DNA of 64,000 nucleotides, from positions 19,449 through 83,448 of the forward strand of contig NZ_CAXBDD010000009.1 in assembly GCF_963974515.1 (NCBI RefSeq), in the 5' to 3' direction. Both the position numbers and the translations under genes were made by a program. The stretch's first letter is position 1, and every line of letters begins with the position of its first letter. Of the stretch, positions 9,218 through 18,445 are shown piece by piece. The notes below the pieces were generated by a model that did no database searches, was not told where the DNA came from, and saw only the letters and a program-made list of their open reading frames with translations. This DNA is from Sunxiuqinia sp963974515 (lineage in GTDB: Bacteria > Bacteroidota > Bacteroidia > Bacteroidales > Prolixibacteraceae).

Positions 9218-10162
9218 TTATAAAAATCGGATACTTTTATATTTTTTTAATCTACCCTTCCCAAAATCAACAGCATATCGCAGGAATATTTCCTGCGATC
9301 CGTATCCATATCGCCCCAGGGCAGAGGTCGTGATATCATAGGCCAAGCCTATATTCAGGCCATTGAGCATTTCAACGCCAACTAAAATGGCAATCGCATC
9401 ATCTAACCGATAGCTTAGTCCCCCAGAGAACCGTTCGTTATAAACCAAACCCATCGTAAAATCGATTTGGGTGCTGGCCAAATCCGATTTTGCATAGATC
9501 GCTGGTCGCAACTCAAATAACGGGTTAGAGAGGCTAATATTGTATCCGCCAGACAAATAATAGTGCCTCACAAAAAACGTATAAGCCAAATCAGAAAAGT
9601 CAATTTTGGCCTCATTTAAATGGGTGACAGAAATGCCTGCAAAATAATTATTTGATTTTAAAAATAGACCAAATCCTACATCCAGCGCTAACTGGCTTAC
9701 TTCACCGTCCGGAATAAGCCGGTCGGATCCGGGAGGTGTGGTGTAATCGGTTTGTGGAACTACCCAATCACCATTAATGGCCTTGTTAAATGCTCCAAAA
9801 GAAGCACCAATACCGAGATCTCCGATGCTGGTTGTTGTATGGTAAGCATAGTTTAGATTGACTAAAACATTCTTTTCATATCCCAGTTCATCACTGATGA
9901 TATTCAATCCTACCCCACTTGTTCCGCCAAATATGTTAGCAGTAGTCTCCACGCTGAATAACAGTGTTTTGGGAGCTCCATCGAAGCCACTCCATTGATA
10001 TCTGTTCAATATTAATCCAGTTATTGCATCATTACTTCCAGCAAAGCCCGGGTTCACCAACAACTGAGTTTCACGGTTGAAACTGAACTGAGGGTCTTGC
10101 TGCCCGTATGCGGCTAAGGTAATGAATATTGATAAAAATAAAAAGTAAAATATTTTTTTCAT
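9218..10162 (-). CDS. porP: T9SS outer-membrane protein, PorP/SprF family
   Basis: Outer-membrane beta-barrel of the PorP/SprF family, 314 aa. These proteins work with the T9SS ring and anchor partner proteins at the surface. A signal peptide is visible (hydrophobic IFYFLFLSIFITLAAYG, cleavage near residue 20, then QQDPQFS). The family hallmark of PorP follows: NRETQLLVNPGFAGS near the mature N-terminus, then alternating short strands with many Gly, Tyr and Asn, ending in the aromatic-rich FLRYAVDFGKGRLKKYKSIRF. It is the first gene of the porP-gldKLMN unit, the order known for Porphyromonas. Specificity within the PorP/SprF family (several copies are common per genome) cannot be told from sequence alone. 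Confidence 0.92.
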   Translation of the reverse strand: MKKIFYFLFLSIFITLAAYGQQDPQFSFNRETQLLVNPGFAGSNDAITGLILNRYQWSGFDGAPKTLLFSVETTANIFGGTSGVGLNIISDELGYEKNVLVNLNYAYHTTTSIGDLGIGASFGAFNKAINGDWVVPQTDYTTPPGSDRLIPDGEVSQLALDVGFGLFLKSNNYFAGISVTHLNEAKIDFSDLAYTFFVRHYYLSGGYNISLSNPLFELRPAIYAKSDLASTQIDFTMGLVYNERFSGGLSYRLDDAIAILVGVEMLNGLNIGLAYDITTSALGRYGYGSQEIFLRYAVDFGKGRLKKYKSIRFL

Positions 10163-10272
10163 AAATTGGCTGTTACTGCCGTGTTTTCAGGCCAAAGTAA
10201 GCGAAAATAATAATTTCTCCCTTCCGTTTTATTAAACGTTTTGTCATGTTTTTCAACGGATTCCGTCATTTT

Positions 10273-11427
10273 TTATTTTACCAGCCGGTTTAATTTGCGA
10301 ATGTTCCGCCACCAACGATCCGGTATTTCGTTTTGTGCCGCCATACGGTAATCTTCCTCGGTGCACGAGATAATATGCTCTTTGGTCTCTTCTTCGTCCG
10401 CAATTTTCATCCACCAACGTCCTGTTTTTTGACTTTGGTAAAACGTTAGTGGTAAGTCAATATCATCGATTTCAAGTAAAAATTCGTTGAAGTTCTCGTT
10501 GTTGCCTCCGGGTGCTTCACTTTTTTTGAAGTAAAAGCCTTCCAGGAAATGCCAGATTACCTGTGCCATCAGTTTGCTGCTCAGATCCTCACGATCCAGT
10601 CGGGGGATCAGGTTGAAAAATCCAGCCACTTTTAGCTGATCGGCCATGCCCGCATAGTGTCCAATTTGGCAAGCCTCTTCAGCATATAAGCCATTTGGTG
10701 AGCCAAAATACTGTCCCGGAGCCTCCAGCAGCCTGATGGCATTGATGTCGAAGCTAAGCACATCCGCATCACGCAGGTAGGGTTCAATATTGTTCATATC
10801 ATACCGGATCTCGCCCAGTCGCTTCACTTCGGCCCCAAGTTCGTAACTGTGGTCCAGCTCAAGGCCATCCACAAAATAGTTCTGGTAACCTAAAATGGTT
10901 TGCGCATAAAGATTTGGTTGTTTTTCAATGATAAAATTCAGATAGGTTTCTGAATTTATGGACTTTACTCCTTTTTTGAAATCAAATTTTGGATCGATGT
11001 TGGCCAGGTTAAAGAGATTTTCTTCAAAGGCCTTGGTAATCCCAAAAGTCAAGTCTTGGCTGCCGCCCAGCACAACAACGGTTTTGCCTTGCTCTACCAA
11101 GCTGCTGCATACGTCGCGCAATGCAAAATAGGTGTCGTTAACCGTTTTTCCCACTTTGATGTTGCCTAAATCCAGCACCTTAAAGCGGGGCGAAATGCGA
11201 TTTAAATTGTAGAGATGCTGCCTGATTTTGTTCGGCGCCTTGGCGCTGCCCCGGATTACGGCGTTACGGTCTTCTTCAACTCCAACAAGCACTAGCTCTG
11301 CTTTATCGAGAGGTAGTTTGAGCTGGTTCTTTTCAAGAACCGTTCCCAAACTGAATTTTGCCTGTGTCCAGGGCGTAAGTTTAAATTTCGAGAAATCAAC
11401 CGGTTTCAGATAAAGCTTCGTGTCCAT
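10273..11427 (-). CDS. arginase/formiminoglutamase-fold protein with degenerate metal site
   Basis: A 384-aa ureohydrolase-fold protein, usually annotated in Bacteroidota as formimidoylglutamase or arginase. The skeleton is recognisable: VVVLGGSQDLTFG (residues 117-129), NIDPKFD (143-149) and LSFDINAIRLLEAPG (224-238). Compared with the arginase two-manganese site, however, three of six ligands are replaced: GGxHS His is Gln124, DAHxD His is Lys147 and the second Asp of SxDxD is Asn229. Catalysis as a manganese hydrolase is therefore doubtful. It lies between topA and the T9SS operon in the same orientation; from memory this neighbourhood recurs in Bacteroidota. A structural, regulatory or altered-chemistry role is possible. 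No hut genes are nearby. Confidence 0.75.
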   Translation of the reverse strand: MDTKLYLKPVDFSKFKLTPWTQAKFSLGTVLEKNQLKLPLDKAELVLVGVEEDRNAVIRGSAKAPNKIRQHLYNLNRISPRFKVLDLGNIKVGKTVNDTYFALRDVCSSLVEQGKTVVVLGGSQDLTFGITKAFEENLFNLANIDPKFDFKKGVKSINSETYLNFIIEKQPNLYAQTILGYQNYFVDGLELDHSYELGAEVKRLGEIRYDMNNIEPYLRDADVLSFDINAIRLLEAPGQYFGSPNGLYAEEACQIGHYAGMADQLKVAGFFNLIPRLDREDLSSKLMAQVIWHFLEGFYFKKSEAPGGNNENFNEFLLEIDDIDLPLTFYQSQKTGRWWMKIADEEETKEHIISCTEEDYRMAAQNEIPDRWWRNIRKLNRLVK

Positions 11428-11551
11428 TCGCTAAGTGCTGTGCTGTGATTATAGTCGTATTTCAAGTTTCAAAACTTTTTTGTATCAGCCAAGACCTTTG
11501 TGAATAACAAAATAGCCAATGACCTAAAGTTTTGCCCGGATGAAAATAAAT

Positions 11552-11582
11552 AAAAAAGGCAAACATTATGAGGTTTGCCTTT
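11552..11582 (-). terminator. terminator after topA
   Basis: Minus-strand stem AAAGGCAAAC / GTTTGCCTTT with loop CTCATAAT and a following T run, just after the topA stop codon. Confidence 0.85.
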
Positions 11583-11587
11583 GGATA

Positions 11588-13912
11588 TTATTTTTTCTTT
11601 TTTCTTTTCGGCTTCGGACCTTCTGCAATGATCTTCATACAGTCCTCGAGTGAAAGATTCTCAGCCTCGGTTCCTTTTGCGATTTTGTAGTTTTTCTTTT
11701 TATACGAGATGTAAGGTCCCCACCGTCCATTCAGGATGCGAAGCTCGGGCTCCTCGTCAAAGGTTTTGATCAGAGCTTTGCGATCTTTCTCACGCTTGGC
11801 TTCAATCAGTTCAATGGCACGATCCAGCTTAATGGTATAAGGATCGTCTACATCTTTTTCAAGCGATACAAATTTGTTGTCATGGCGGATATACGGTCCA
11901 AAGCGACCAATGGCAACGCTCACTTTTTTGTCTTCGTATTCACCCAGGTCACGCGGGAGTTTAAACAAGTCCAAGGCCTCTTCCAAGGTGATGGTTTCCA
12001 GGTGTTGCCCGCTGCGAAGGCTGGCAAATTGCGGTTTTTCGCCTTCTTCGGTGGTTTCGCCCAGTTGTGCCAGTGGGCCATAACGGCCAATTTTAACCGA
12101 AATTGGTTTCCCGGTTTTCGGATCATCTCCCAAAATGCGTTCGCCATTGGTGCGCTCCGAAACTTCCAGAGCGTTTTCCACATTCTCGTGAAATGGCTTG
12201 TAGAATTCATCAATCACATCGCTCCACACGCGGGTTCCGTCAGCCACTTCGTCAAATTCAACTTCAACCTTTGCTGTAAACCGGTAGTCCATGATTTTGT
12301 CAAAATATTTGATCAAAAAGTCATTCACAACCATGCCAATATCGGTTGGAAAAAGCTTGGAACGCTCGGCTCCGGTGATTTCAGTTTTTACCGCTTCTTT
12401 CAATTCATTGTTGACCAGCATCATGTGAACGAATTGACGCTCAACACCCGGGCGGTCTTCCTTCACGACATAACCCCGGTTTTGAACCGTGGTAATCGTT
12501 GGTGCGTAGGTAGAGGGTCGTCCGATGCCTTGTTCTTCCAGCTTTTTTACAAGGCTGGCTTCGGTGTAGCGCGGAGGACGTTGGGTAAAGCGTTCAGTGG
12601 CTTCAACCAGTTCGGCACGCAAGGCTTGCTTTTCTTTTACCGGCGGAAGTAAACTGGCGTTTTCGTCGGCTTCGTCTTCATTATCGGTCGATTCCATATA
12701 AACACGCAGGAAACCATCGAATTTGATCACCTCGCCGGTTGCCTGGAATAGTTCAGGACTGTTTGAAACGGCGATATTAATGGTCGTTCGTTCCAACTCG
12801 GCATCGGCCATTTGTGAGGCGATGGTGCGTTTCCAAATCAGTTCGTACAAGCGTTTTTCCTGATTCGAGCCACTCACATCTTCCTGGTCAATATAACTTG
12901 GGCGGATCGCTTCGTGCGCTTCCTGGGCACCTTTCGACTTGGTTTTGTACTGACGTACTTTATGGTATTTTTCGCCAAGAGACTGAATAATCTTACTTTT
13001 TGCCGTATTGATAGCCAGCGATGACAGGTTGACCGAGTCGGTACGCATGTAGGTAATTTTTCCGGCTTCGTATAAGCGTTGGGCTACCGACATGGTTTGC
13101 GATACGGAAAATCCGAGTTTGCGGCTGGCTTCCTGTTGCAAGGTTGAAGTGGTGAACGGCGCTGCCGGAGTTCTTTTCGATGGCTTGGTAACAATATCGG
13201 CAATACTGAATTCGGCAGTTTTGCATTTCTCAAGAAAAGCCTGTGCTTCTTCCTTGGTTTCGAATCTTTTTTTCAGATCTGCTTTGAGTTCAACAGCATT
13301 TCCGTTTTTATCAGGCACCAGAAAAACCGCCGTTACGCGGAAGTTCGATTTGCTTTCAAAGTTCATAATCTCGCGTTCCCGCTCCACAATCAGACGCACA
13401 GCAACCGATTGAACCCGGCCTGCAGACAGTGAGGGTTTTACTTTCTTCCAGAGAACAGGCGATACTTCGAAACCCACGATGCGGTCGAGTACCCGGCGAG
13501 CTTGCTGGGCGTTCACCAGGTTTTCATCAATGGGGCGTGGATTGGCAATCGCTTTTAAGATGGCTTCTTTGGTAATTTCATGAAAGACAATCCGACGTGT
13601 TTTTTCCGGTGTCAGTTTCAGTACCTCTTTTAAATGCCAGGCAATGGCCTCTCCTTCGCGGTCCTCATCCGATGCGATCCAAACCATTTTGGCATCCTTG
13701 GACTGTTTCTTCAGCTCAGCTACAATCTTCTTTTTGTCGGGTGAGACAATGTATTTGGGTTGATAGTTGTTTTCCATATCAATCCCAAAATCTTTTTTCT
13801 CGAGGTCTCTGATATGCCCCATGCTGGATGTAACAAAATAATCCTTCCCTAAAAATTTCTCGATTGTCTTTGCTTTGGCCGGGGACTCAACAATAACCAG
13901 ATTCTCGTGCAT
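11588..13912 (-). CDS. topA: DNA topoisomerase I
   Basis: Type IA topoisomerase that relaxes negative supercoils. The 774-aa protein opens with the Toprim motif VESPAKAKTIEKFLG (residues 8-22) and contains the acidic metal motif SDEDREGEAIAWHL (about 80-93). The active-site tyrosine is in ITYMRTDSVNLS (about residue 289). The C-terminal third has two Toprim_Crpt-type repeats (GRFGPYIRHD and GRWGPYISYK) and ends in a run of lysines rather than with Cys4 zinc ribbons, as is common in this phylum. Length fits the Bacteroidota form. It is single-gene in layout, with its own terminator. Confidence 0.97.
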   Translation of the reverse strand: MHENLVIVESPAKAKTIEKFLGKDYFVTSSMGHIRDLEKKDFGIDMENNYQPKYIVSPDKKKIVAELKKQSKDAKMVWIASDEDREGEAIAWHLKEVLKLTPEKTRRIVFHEITKEAILKAIANPRPIDENLVNAQQARRVLDRIVGFEVSPVLWKKVKPSLSAGRVQSVAVRLIVEREREIMNFESKSNFRVTAVFLVPDKNGNAVELKADLKKRFETKEEAQAFLEKCKTAEFSIADIVTKPSKRTPAAPFTTSTLQQEASRKLGFSVSQTMSVAQRLYEAGKITYMRTDSVNLSSLAINTAKSKIIQSLGEKYHKVRQYKTKSKGAQEAHEAIRPSYIDQEDVSGSNQEKRLYELIWKRTIASQMADAELERTTINIAVSNSPELFQATGEVIKFDGFLRVYMESTDNEDEADENASLLPPVKEKQALRAELVEATERFTQRPPRYTEASLVKKLEEQGIGRPSTYAPTITTVQNRGYVVKEDRPGVERQFVHMMLVNNELKEAVKTEITGAERSKLFPTDIGMVVNDFLIKYFDKIMDYRFTAKVEVEFDEVADGTRVWSDVIDEFYKPFHENVENALEVSERTNGERILGDDPKTGKPISVKIGRYGPLAQLGETTEEGEKPQFASLRSGQHLETITLEEALDLFKLPRDLGEYEDKKVSVAIGRFGPYIRHDNKFVSLEKDVDDPYTIKLDRAIELIEAKREKDRKALIKTFDEEPELRILNGRWGPYISYKKKNYKIAKGTEAENLSLEDCMKIIAEGPKPKRKKKK

Positions 13913-14216
13913 AAAACCTCCTGTTTTCTAAAAATTTCTGCAAATAAAAGAAAATGCTTGACCATCTTCAAATTTTAGATGAATATTTTTAGTTTCATAT
14001 TTGTTTGATAATGATTATTTTATTGCGCTTCGATGCTCATTGATAGCTTGCTGGATGAGAAAAATCAGCTTAGAAAATAAAAGTTTGGCATGAGCACGTT
14101 CTTCGCCGAATGATGATGTTAAAAAGGATTTTCCCTTCTAAACTTGTTTTCGAAGGGGAAAAATAATATTCTTATTCCTTTCGTTATATTTGCCCCAAAC
14201 TTTCTTAAAACACCAC
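13913..14216. other. divergent intergenic region
   Basis: AT-rich spacer between minus-strand topA and plus-strand pbp1A. Apart from the promoter element at 14185 I see nothing gene-like. Confidence 0.6.
14185..14192 (+). promoter_or_regulatory. Bacteroidota -7 promoter element
   Basis: TATATTTG fits TANNTTTG. Transcription would begin near 14199, so the TTG at 14190 cannot be the translation start; the ATG at 14217 is supported. Confidence 0.65.
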
Positions 14217-16559
14217 ATGGAAAAAGAGAAAAATAAATTTGGAAAATACGCTTACTTCTTTTGGTCACTGTACTTGGCAGGTCTGCTTGTGGTTGTTGCC
14301 CTCTTCTTTTTTATCGCCAAAGGGAAATTGGGTGAAATGCCCACCTTCAGGGAGTTGGAGAATCCTCAAAGTTTGCTGGCTTCGGATGTCATTTCGCGCG
14401 ATCACGTTGTTTTGGGGCGATATTTCAGAGAGAACAGAAGTTACATCGATTTTGACAAATTACCGCCCGAATTAATTGAAGCACTTGTGGCAACCGAAGA
14501 TGTTCGCTTTTACAAGCATTCAGGCATTGATCTTCGGGGATTACTTCGTGTTGCAAAAGGGGTTTTGACAGGAGATGAAAGTTCGGGGGGAGGTAGCACC
14601 ATCAGCCAGCAGTTGGCCAAGATGCTCTTCCCGCGGCAGGATTTCGAGAATAAACTGCAGTTGGTGTTCCGGAAGTTTAAAGAATGGGTGATTGCCGTCA
14701 AGCTCGAACGAAGCTATACCAAAGAGGAAATCATGACCATGTATTTAAATAAGTATGATTTTCTGAATTTGGCCGTCGGAATTAAATCAGCCTCGCGGAT
14801 TTATTTTAATGTCGAGCCCGATTCGTTGCAGTTGCACCAGGTGGCCATGTTCGTTGGGATGGCCAAAAATTCATCGCTTTATAACCCGGTGCGGCGACCC
14901 GAACTGACCAAGCAACGGCGAAATGTTGTGCTGGCTCAAATGAGGAGATATGGGTATATTAATCAGCAAACTTATGATTCGGTCAAGGTTTTGCCCCTTG
15001 GGCTGGATTACCAGAAAGAAGATTTTAAGCGCGGGTTGGCACCTTATTTTCGCGAGTATCTGCGAATCACCATGGGAGCATCAAAACCTGAGCGCAGCCG
15101 CTATGCATCGTGGCAACAGGTGAAATTTGAAGAAGATTCGGTGGAGTGGGAAACCAACCCGCTGTTTGGCTGGTGCAAAAAGAATTTTAAACCTGACGGG
15201 ACTAACTACGACCTGTATGAGGACGGGCTGAAAATTTATACAACCATTGACTCCCGCATGCAGCGGTACGCCGAAGAAGCGGTGGAAGATCATTTGAAAC
15301 TGGATTTGCAACCAGCCTTTGATAAGCACCTGAAACGGCTGGCTAATCCACCTTTCTCGGGAGATATGAGCACCAGCGAAGTGGACGATTTGTTGAATCG
15401 GTTCATCCGGCAAAGCGAACGCTACCGGGTCTTGCGATTGGAAGGAAAGAATTTTGATCAAATCAAGGAAGTATTTGAGCAGCCGGTAGAAATGGAAGTA
15501 TTTACCTGGCAGGGCGATCAGGATACGATTATGAGTCCGCTGGATTCTATTCGGCATTACCTGGGGTTCTTTCGTTCTTCATTTATGTCGATGGATTTGG
15601 CTACCGGACAGGTTCGCGCTTATGTGGGAGGCCCCAACTACAAGCATTTTATGTACGACATGGTGAAAGGCGGTAAACGGCAGGTGGGCTCAACGGTGAA
15701 ACCCTTTTTGTACACGCTGGCCATGCAAAATGGTTTGTCTCCGTGCACCAAGGTCCCCAATGTGCGTCAGCAATTTGTCATGCCCGACGGAACCATTTGG
15801 GAAGCAAAAAACGCCGGAAGCGACCGCGAAGGCGAAATGGTCACCCTGAAGTGGGGACTGGCGAACTCGGTAAACCAGATTTCGGCCTGGGTGATGAAGC
15901 AGTTCAACCCAAAGTCGGTGGTAAACGTGATGAATAAAATGGGAGTCTACAGCCGCATTGACCCTGTTCCATCCATGTTTCTGGGAACATCGGATATTAC
16001 TTTGTATGAAATGGTTGGAGCCTATGGTACTTTTGCCAATAAAGGAGTGTACACGCAGCCTATTTTTGTTACCCATATCGAAGACAAGCATGGCAACGTC
16101 ATTTCCCGCTTCCGGCCTGATCGGCGCGATGCCATTGACGAGCAGACCGCCTATTTGATGGTTAATCTGCTGCAAGGCGTGGTCGATAGCGGATCAGGAC
16201 GCCGGGTTCGCTGGCATCCGGTTTACGGACAGATTGAAGGACCAATAGCCGGAAAAACCGGAACAACACAGAACCATTCCGATGGGTGGTTTATGGGGGT
16301 TACCCCGCAATTGGTTGGTGGGGTTTGGACCGGGGCCGACTTGAGGAGCATTCGCTTCGATGACATTTCGACCGGGCAGGGCGCCAACATGGCTTTACCT
16401 GTTTGGGGGCGGTTCATGCAGAAAGTATATGCAGACGAATCATTGGAGTACGGGCCCGATCACGAGTTTGAAAGGCCCATGAACTTCATTATGAACCTGG
16501 ATTGCGATGAAGAAAACAGCCCTGAACAAAAACCGGCCGAGTTTGACGATTTCTTTTAG
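14217..16559 (+). CDS. pbp1A: class A penicillin-binding protein (transglycosylase/transpeptidase)
   Basis: Bifunctional peptidoglycan synthase, 780 aa from this start. A transmembrane anchor spans about residues 11-33. The GT51 transglycosylase domain carries ATEDVRFYKHSGID (catalytic Glu) and GGGSTISQQLAK. The transpeptidase domain carries the SxxK serine in GSTVKPF, SxN in SVNQIS and the KTG motif in AGKTGTTQNHSDGWF. The final 30 residues are acidic and tail-like. The ATG at 14217 is preferred over an in-frame TTG at 14190 because that TTG lies inside the -7 promoter element. The gene stands alone and no PBP regulator is adjacent. Confidence 0.95.
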   Translation: MEKEKNKFGKYAYFFWSLYLAGLLVVVALFFFIAKGKLGEMPTFRELENPQSLLASDVISRDHVVLGRYFRENRSYIDFDKLPPELIEALVATEDVRFYKHSGIDLRGLLRVAKGVLTGDESSGGGSTISQQLAKMLFPRQDFENKLQLVFRKFKEWVIAVKLERSYTKEEIMTMYLNKYDFLNLAVGIKSASRIYFNVEPDSLQLHQVAMFVGMAKNSSLYNPVRRPELTKQRRNVVLAQMRRYGYINQQTYDSVKVLPLGLDYQKEDFKRGLAPYFREYLRITMGASKPERSRYASWQQVKFEEDSVEWETNPLFGWCKKNFKPDGTNYDLYEDGLKIYTTIDSRMQRYAEEAVEDHLKLDLQPAFDKHLKRLANPPFSGDMSTSEVDDLLNRFIRQSERYRVLRLEGKNFDQIKEVFEQPVEMEVFTWQGDQDTIMSPLDSIRHYLGFFRSSFMSMDLATGQVRAYVGGPNYKHFMYDMVKGGKRQVGSTVKPFLYTLAMQNGLSPCTKVPNVRQQFVMPDGTIWEAKNAGSDREGEMVTLKWGLANSVNQISAWVMKQFNPKSVVNVMNKMGVYSRIDPVPSMFLGTSDITLYEMVGAYGTFANKGVYTQPIFVTHIEDKHGNVISRFRPDRRDAIDEQTAYLMVNLLQGVVDSGSGRRVRWHPVYGQIEGPIAGKTGTTQNHSDGWFMGVTPQLVGGVWTGADLRSIRFDDISTGQGANMALPVWGRFMQKVYADESLEYGPDHEFERPMNFIMNLDCDEENSPEQKPAEFDDFF

Positions 16560-16853
16560 GCGACAAGCATCTACGAAATAATTATCAAGTTCCCCGGTGC
16601 TGAGAGGCGAATCACATGTGGGCTTGTGTGTTGCCGTTGGATTTATCCAGCGGCTTGGATGGTGCGCTGTTTTTTCGGGGCTTTAGCCGCATCAGAGAAT
16701 GCTGCCAAAGCCTTTTTTCGGTGCTGTTTCCACGATTCGTAGACTAAAGCCGGCAATACCTCCAGCAAACTTTATCAACCCCAGGGTACGGGGTCATTCG
16801 ATCTACTTCGCGTCTCCGCGCCTTTGCGGTTCCCACTCTCTCACCCTCTCCCC
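16560..16853. other. gene-free region downstream of pbp1A
   Basis: About 290 bases without a supported gene, forming the first part of a decayed stretch that runs to 17535. It includes the octamer repeat relic at 16804. No terminator with a clear T run was found for pbp1A. Confidence 0.5.
16804..16834 (-). repeat. octamer repeat relic (GCRRAGNN)
   Basis: On the minus strand GGGAACC is followed by three octamers GCAAAGGC, GCGGAGAC and GCGAAGTA. This resembles the GCAAAGNC-type intergenic short repeats I recall from many bacterial genomes. Only one copy is in the window. Confidence 0.5.
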
Positions 16854-17194
16854 TCAACCCTCCGACTTATGGATTTTTAGCAAGGTGCGGTTCTGGATCT
16901 CCAGCTCCCGGACACGCTCCCGGCATTCGGAATAGTCCACCGGATCAATGATTTTCTTTTTGGCTCAGGCAGGTTGAGTTCATCAGCCAATACTTCGAGA
17001 AAGTTGTGGTTAAACACCAGGGACAATTGCTTCCGCTTTTCGACCATCATGGTGTTGGCATTGATTAACCGATGGATGAAGCTGGGTTTCATGTTGAGTC
17101 GCTGACCCGGTTGGGCCTGGTTCCAACCCCGTTCTTACATCTTCTCACATACGAGACGGATCGCCTCCTTGTTAAAATTTAGTTGATTCTCCAT
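16854..17194 (-). pseudogene. broken HTH (XRE-like) transcriptional regulator gene
   Basis: Read on the minus strand from the ATG at 17194, a helix-turn-helix protein of about 113 residues can be rebuilt, with two lesions. The first part, MENQLNFNKEAIRLVCEKM, stops at a TAA (17137-17135). The same frame resumes with ERGWNQAQPGQRLNMKPSFI, the pattern of an XRE helix-turn-helix, and runs through ADELNLPEP. Near 16955-16964 a one-base loss shifts the frame; after it the text IIDPVDYSECRERVRELEIQ continues as a C-terminal helix to a TGA at 16856-16854. A Pro in the second helix (QAQPGQ, usually Leu) suggests further decay. No complete copy is in the window. The pseudogene reading is mine and rests on continuity across both lesions. 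Confidence 0.65.
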
Positions 17195-17400
17195 GGCCTT
17201 CTGATATTAAAATGACAGCTTGTTACATCCTCTTGTGATTCCGTTTGTGCGAACGGGATCTGAGGGCGTAACCTTCGTTCTCGAATTGAACCCCAAATTT
17301 TTTGAATAATTCCGGATAAAACCAATACCTGGCCGAAACGCAATAAAGAAAATCAACCGTGATGCATTCTTTTCTTGCCACGAATAAAAAAAGTACGGTA

Positions 17401-17526
17401 AACAGTCATTTCTGTGTTGTCAGCAATCAAAAAGATGCTGTTCGCAATCATTTCACTGTTGTCCACATTCAAAATCTTACGGGCAACAGTCAAAATCCCG
17501 TTATCAACATTCAAACTCGCCTTGTC
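17401..17526 (+). repeat. six imperfect 21-nt tandem units
   Basis: Six units of 20-22 bases begin at 17401, 17422, 17444, 17465, 17485 and 17506, with rough consensus AACANTCAAAATCNCGTTGTC. Units 5 and 6 are the most regular (AACAGTCAAAATCCCGTTATC, AACATTCAAACTCGCCTTGTC). The array ends ten bases before the aguB stop codon. An open frame runs through it (17359-17631), but its end overlaps aguB and it has no family resemblance, so I treat the array as non-coding. Confidence 0.6.
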
Positions 17527-17535
17527 GGTGAATAC

Positions 17536-18426
17536 TTAATCGAGAAAACGCTTGGTCAGGTTGCTGTAGCTGCTAATCCGGCGGTCTCGGAAAAAGGGCC
17601 AGATGCGCCGCACGTCTTCCGATCGGCTTAAATCGACCTCAACCAGCAGGTTTTGTTCTGCCTCGGTACTGGCCTGTCTCAAAAACTCACCCTGGGGGCC
17701 GCTGACAAAGCTGTTTCCCCAAAACTGAATGCCTTCGGAAAGCATTGAGGGGTCCGCTTCGTGCCCCACCCGGTTGACACTAACAACCGGCACGCCGTTG
17801 GCAACGGCATGCGAGCGCTGAATGGTGATCCAGGCATTGCGCTGGCGATCTTTCTCGTCTTCATCGTCGCGCGGGTCCCAGCCAATTGCTGTTGGATAAA
17901 TCAACAGTTCGGCGCCGGCCATGGCCATCAGGCGGGCAGCCTCTGGATACCACTGGTCCCAGCAAACCAGCACGCCCAGCTTGCCGATCGAAGTATCAAT
18001 AGGTTGGTAGCCCAGGTCGCCGGGGGTGAAGTAAAACTTCTCGTAAAAACCAGGGTCATCGGGAATGTGCATCTTCCGGTATTTTCCGGCCATGCTGCCA
18101 TCTTTGTCGAACACCACCGCCGTGTTGTGGTAAATGCCGCTGGCCCGTTTTTCAAATAAGGAGGTCACCAGCACCACCTGGTGTTTTTGGGCCAATTCGC
18201 CGTAAAATTGGGTCGAAGGTCCGGGAATCGGTTCAGCCAAATCAAATAGGTTGACATCTTCAACCTGGCAGAAATAGAGGCTGTTGTGCAGTTCCTGCAG
18301 CACCACCAATTCCGCACCCTGCCGCGCGCAATCGGCAATGTTGGCGGCCAGTTTGCTGAGGTTCTCGTCGGTATTTCCGGTATTTTGTTGTTGGACCAAT
18401 CCAATGTGTAGCTTATTTTTTGTCAT
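17536..18426 (-). CDS. aguB: N-carbamoylputrescine amidase
   Basis: Nitrilase-superfamily hydrolase that converts N-carbamoylputrescine to putrescine, CO2 and ammonia, the second step of the agmatine route. All three catalytic residues are visible in conserved settings: Glu in LVVLQELHNSLYF (about residue 44), Lys in YRKMHIPDDPGFYEKFYF (about 115) and Cys in VLVCWDQWYPEAARL (about 151). The 296-aa length is normal. It follows aguA by 19 bases in the same orientation, giving the complete two-enzyme pathway from agmatine. Confidence 0.95.
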   Translation of the reverse strand: MTKNKLHIGLVQQQNTGNTDENLSKLAANIADCARQGAELVVLQELHNSLYFCQVEDVNLFDLAEPIPGPSTQFYGELAQKHQVVLVTSLFEKRASGIYHNTAVVFDKDGSMAGKYRKMHIPDDPGFYEKFYFTPGDLGYQPIDTSIGKLGVLVCWDQWYPEAARLMAMAGAELLIYPTAIGWDPRDDEDEKDRQRNAWITIQRSHAVANGVPVVSVNRVGHEADPSMLSEGIQFWGNSFVSGPQGEFLRQASTEAEQNLLVEVDLSRSEDVRRIWPFFRDRRISSYSNLTKRFLD

Positions 18427-18445
18427 CTGTGCTTCGTTTTAAGAG

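Noticed and set aside
11882..12652. 256-codon plus-strand frame antisense to topA
   Set aside because: The topA reading has full catalytic motifs; this frame has none.
14190..14216. TTG start for the penicillin-binding protein
   Set aside because: The TTG is part of the TATATTTG promoter element and would lie upstream of the transcript start.
17359..17631. 90-codon frame through the 21-nt repeats
   Set aside because: Its end overlaps aguB antisense and the text is repeat-derived; treated as non-coding.
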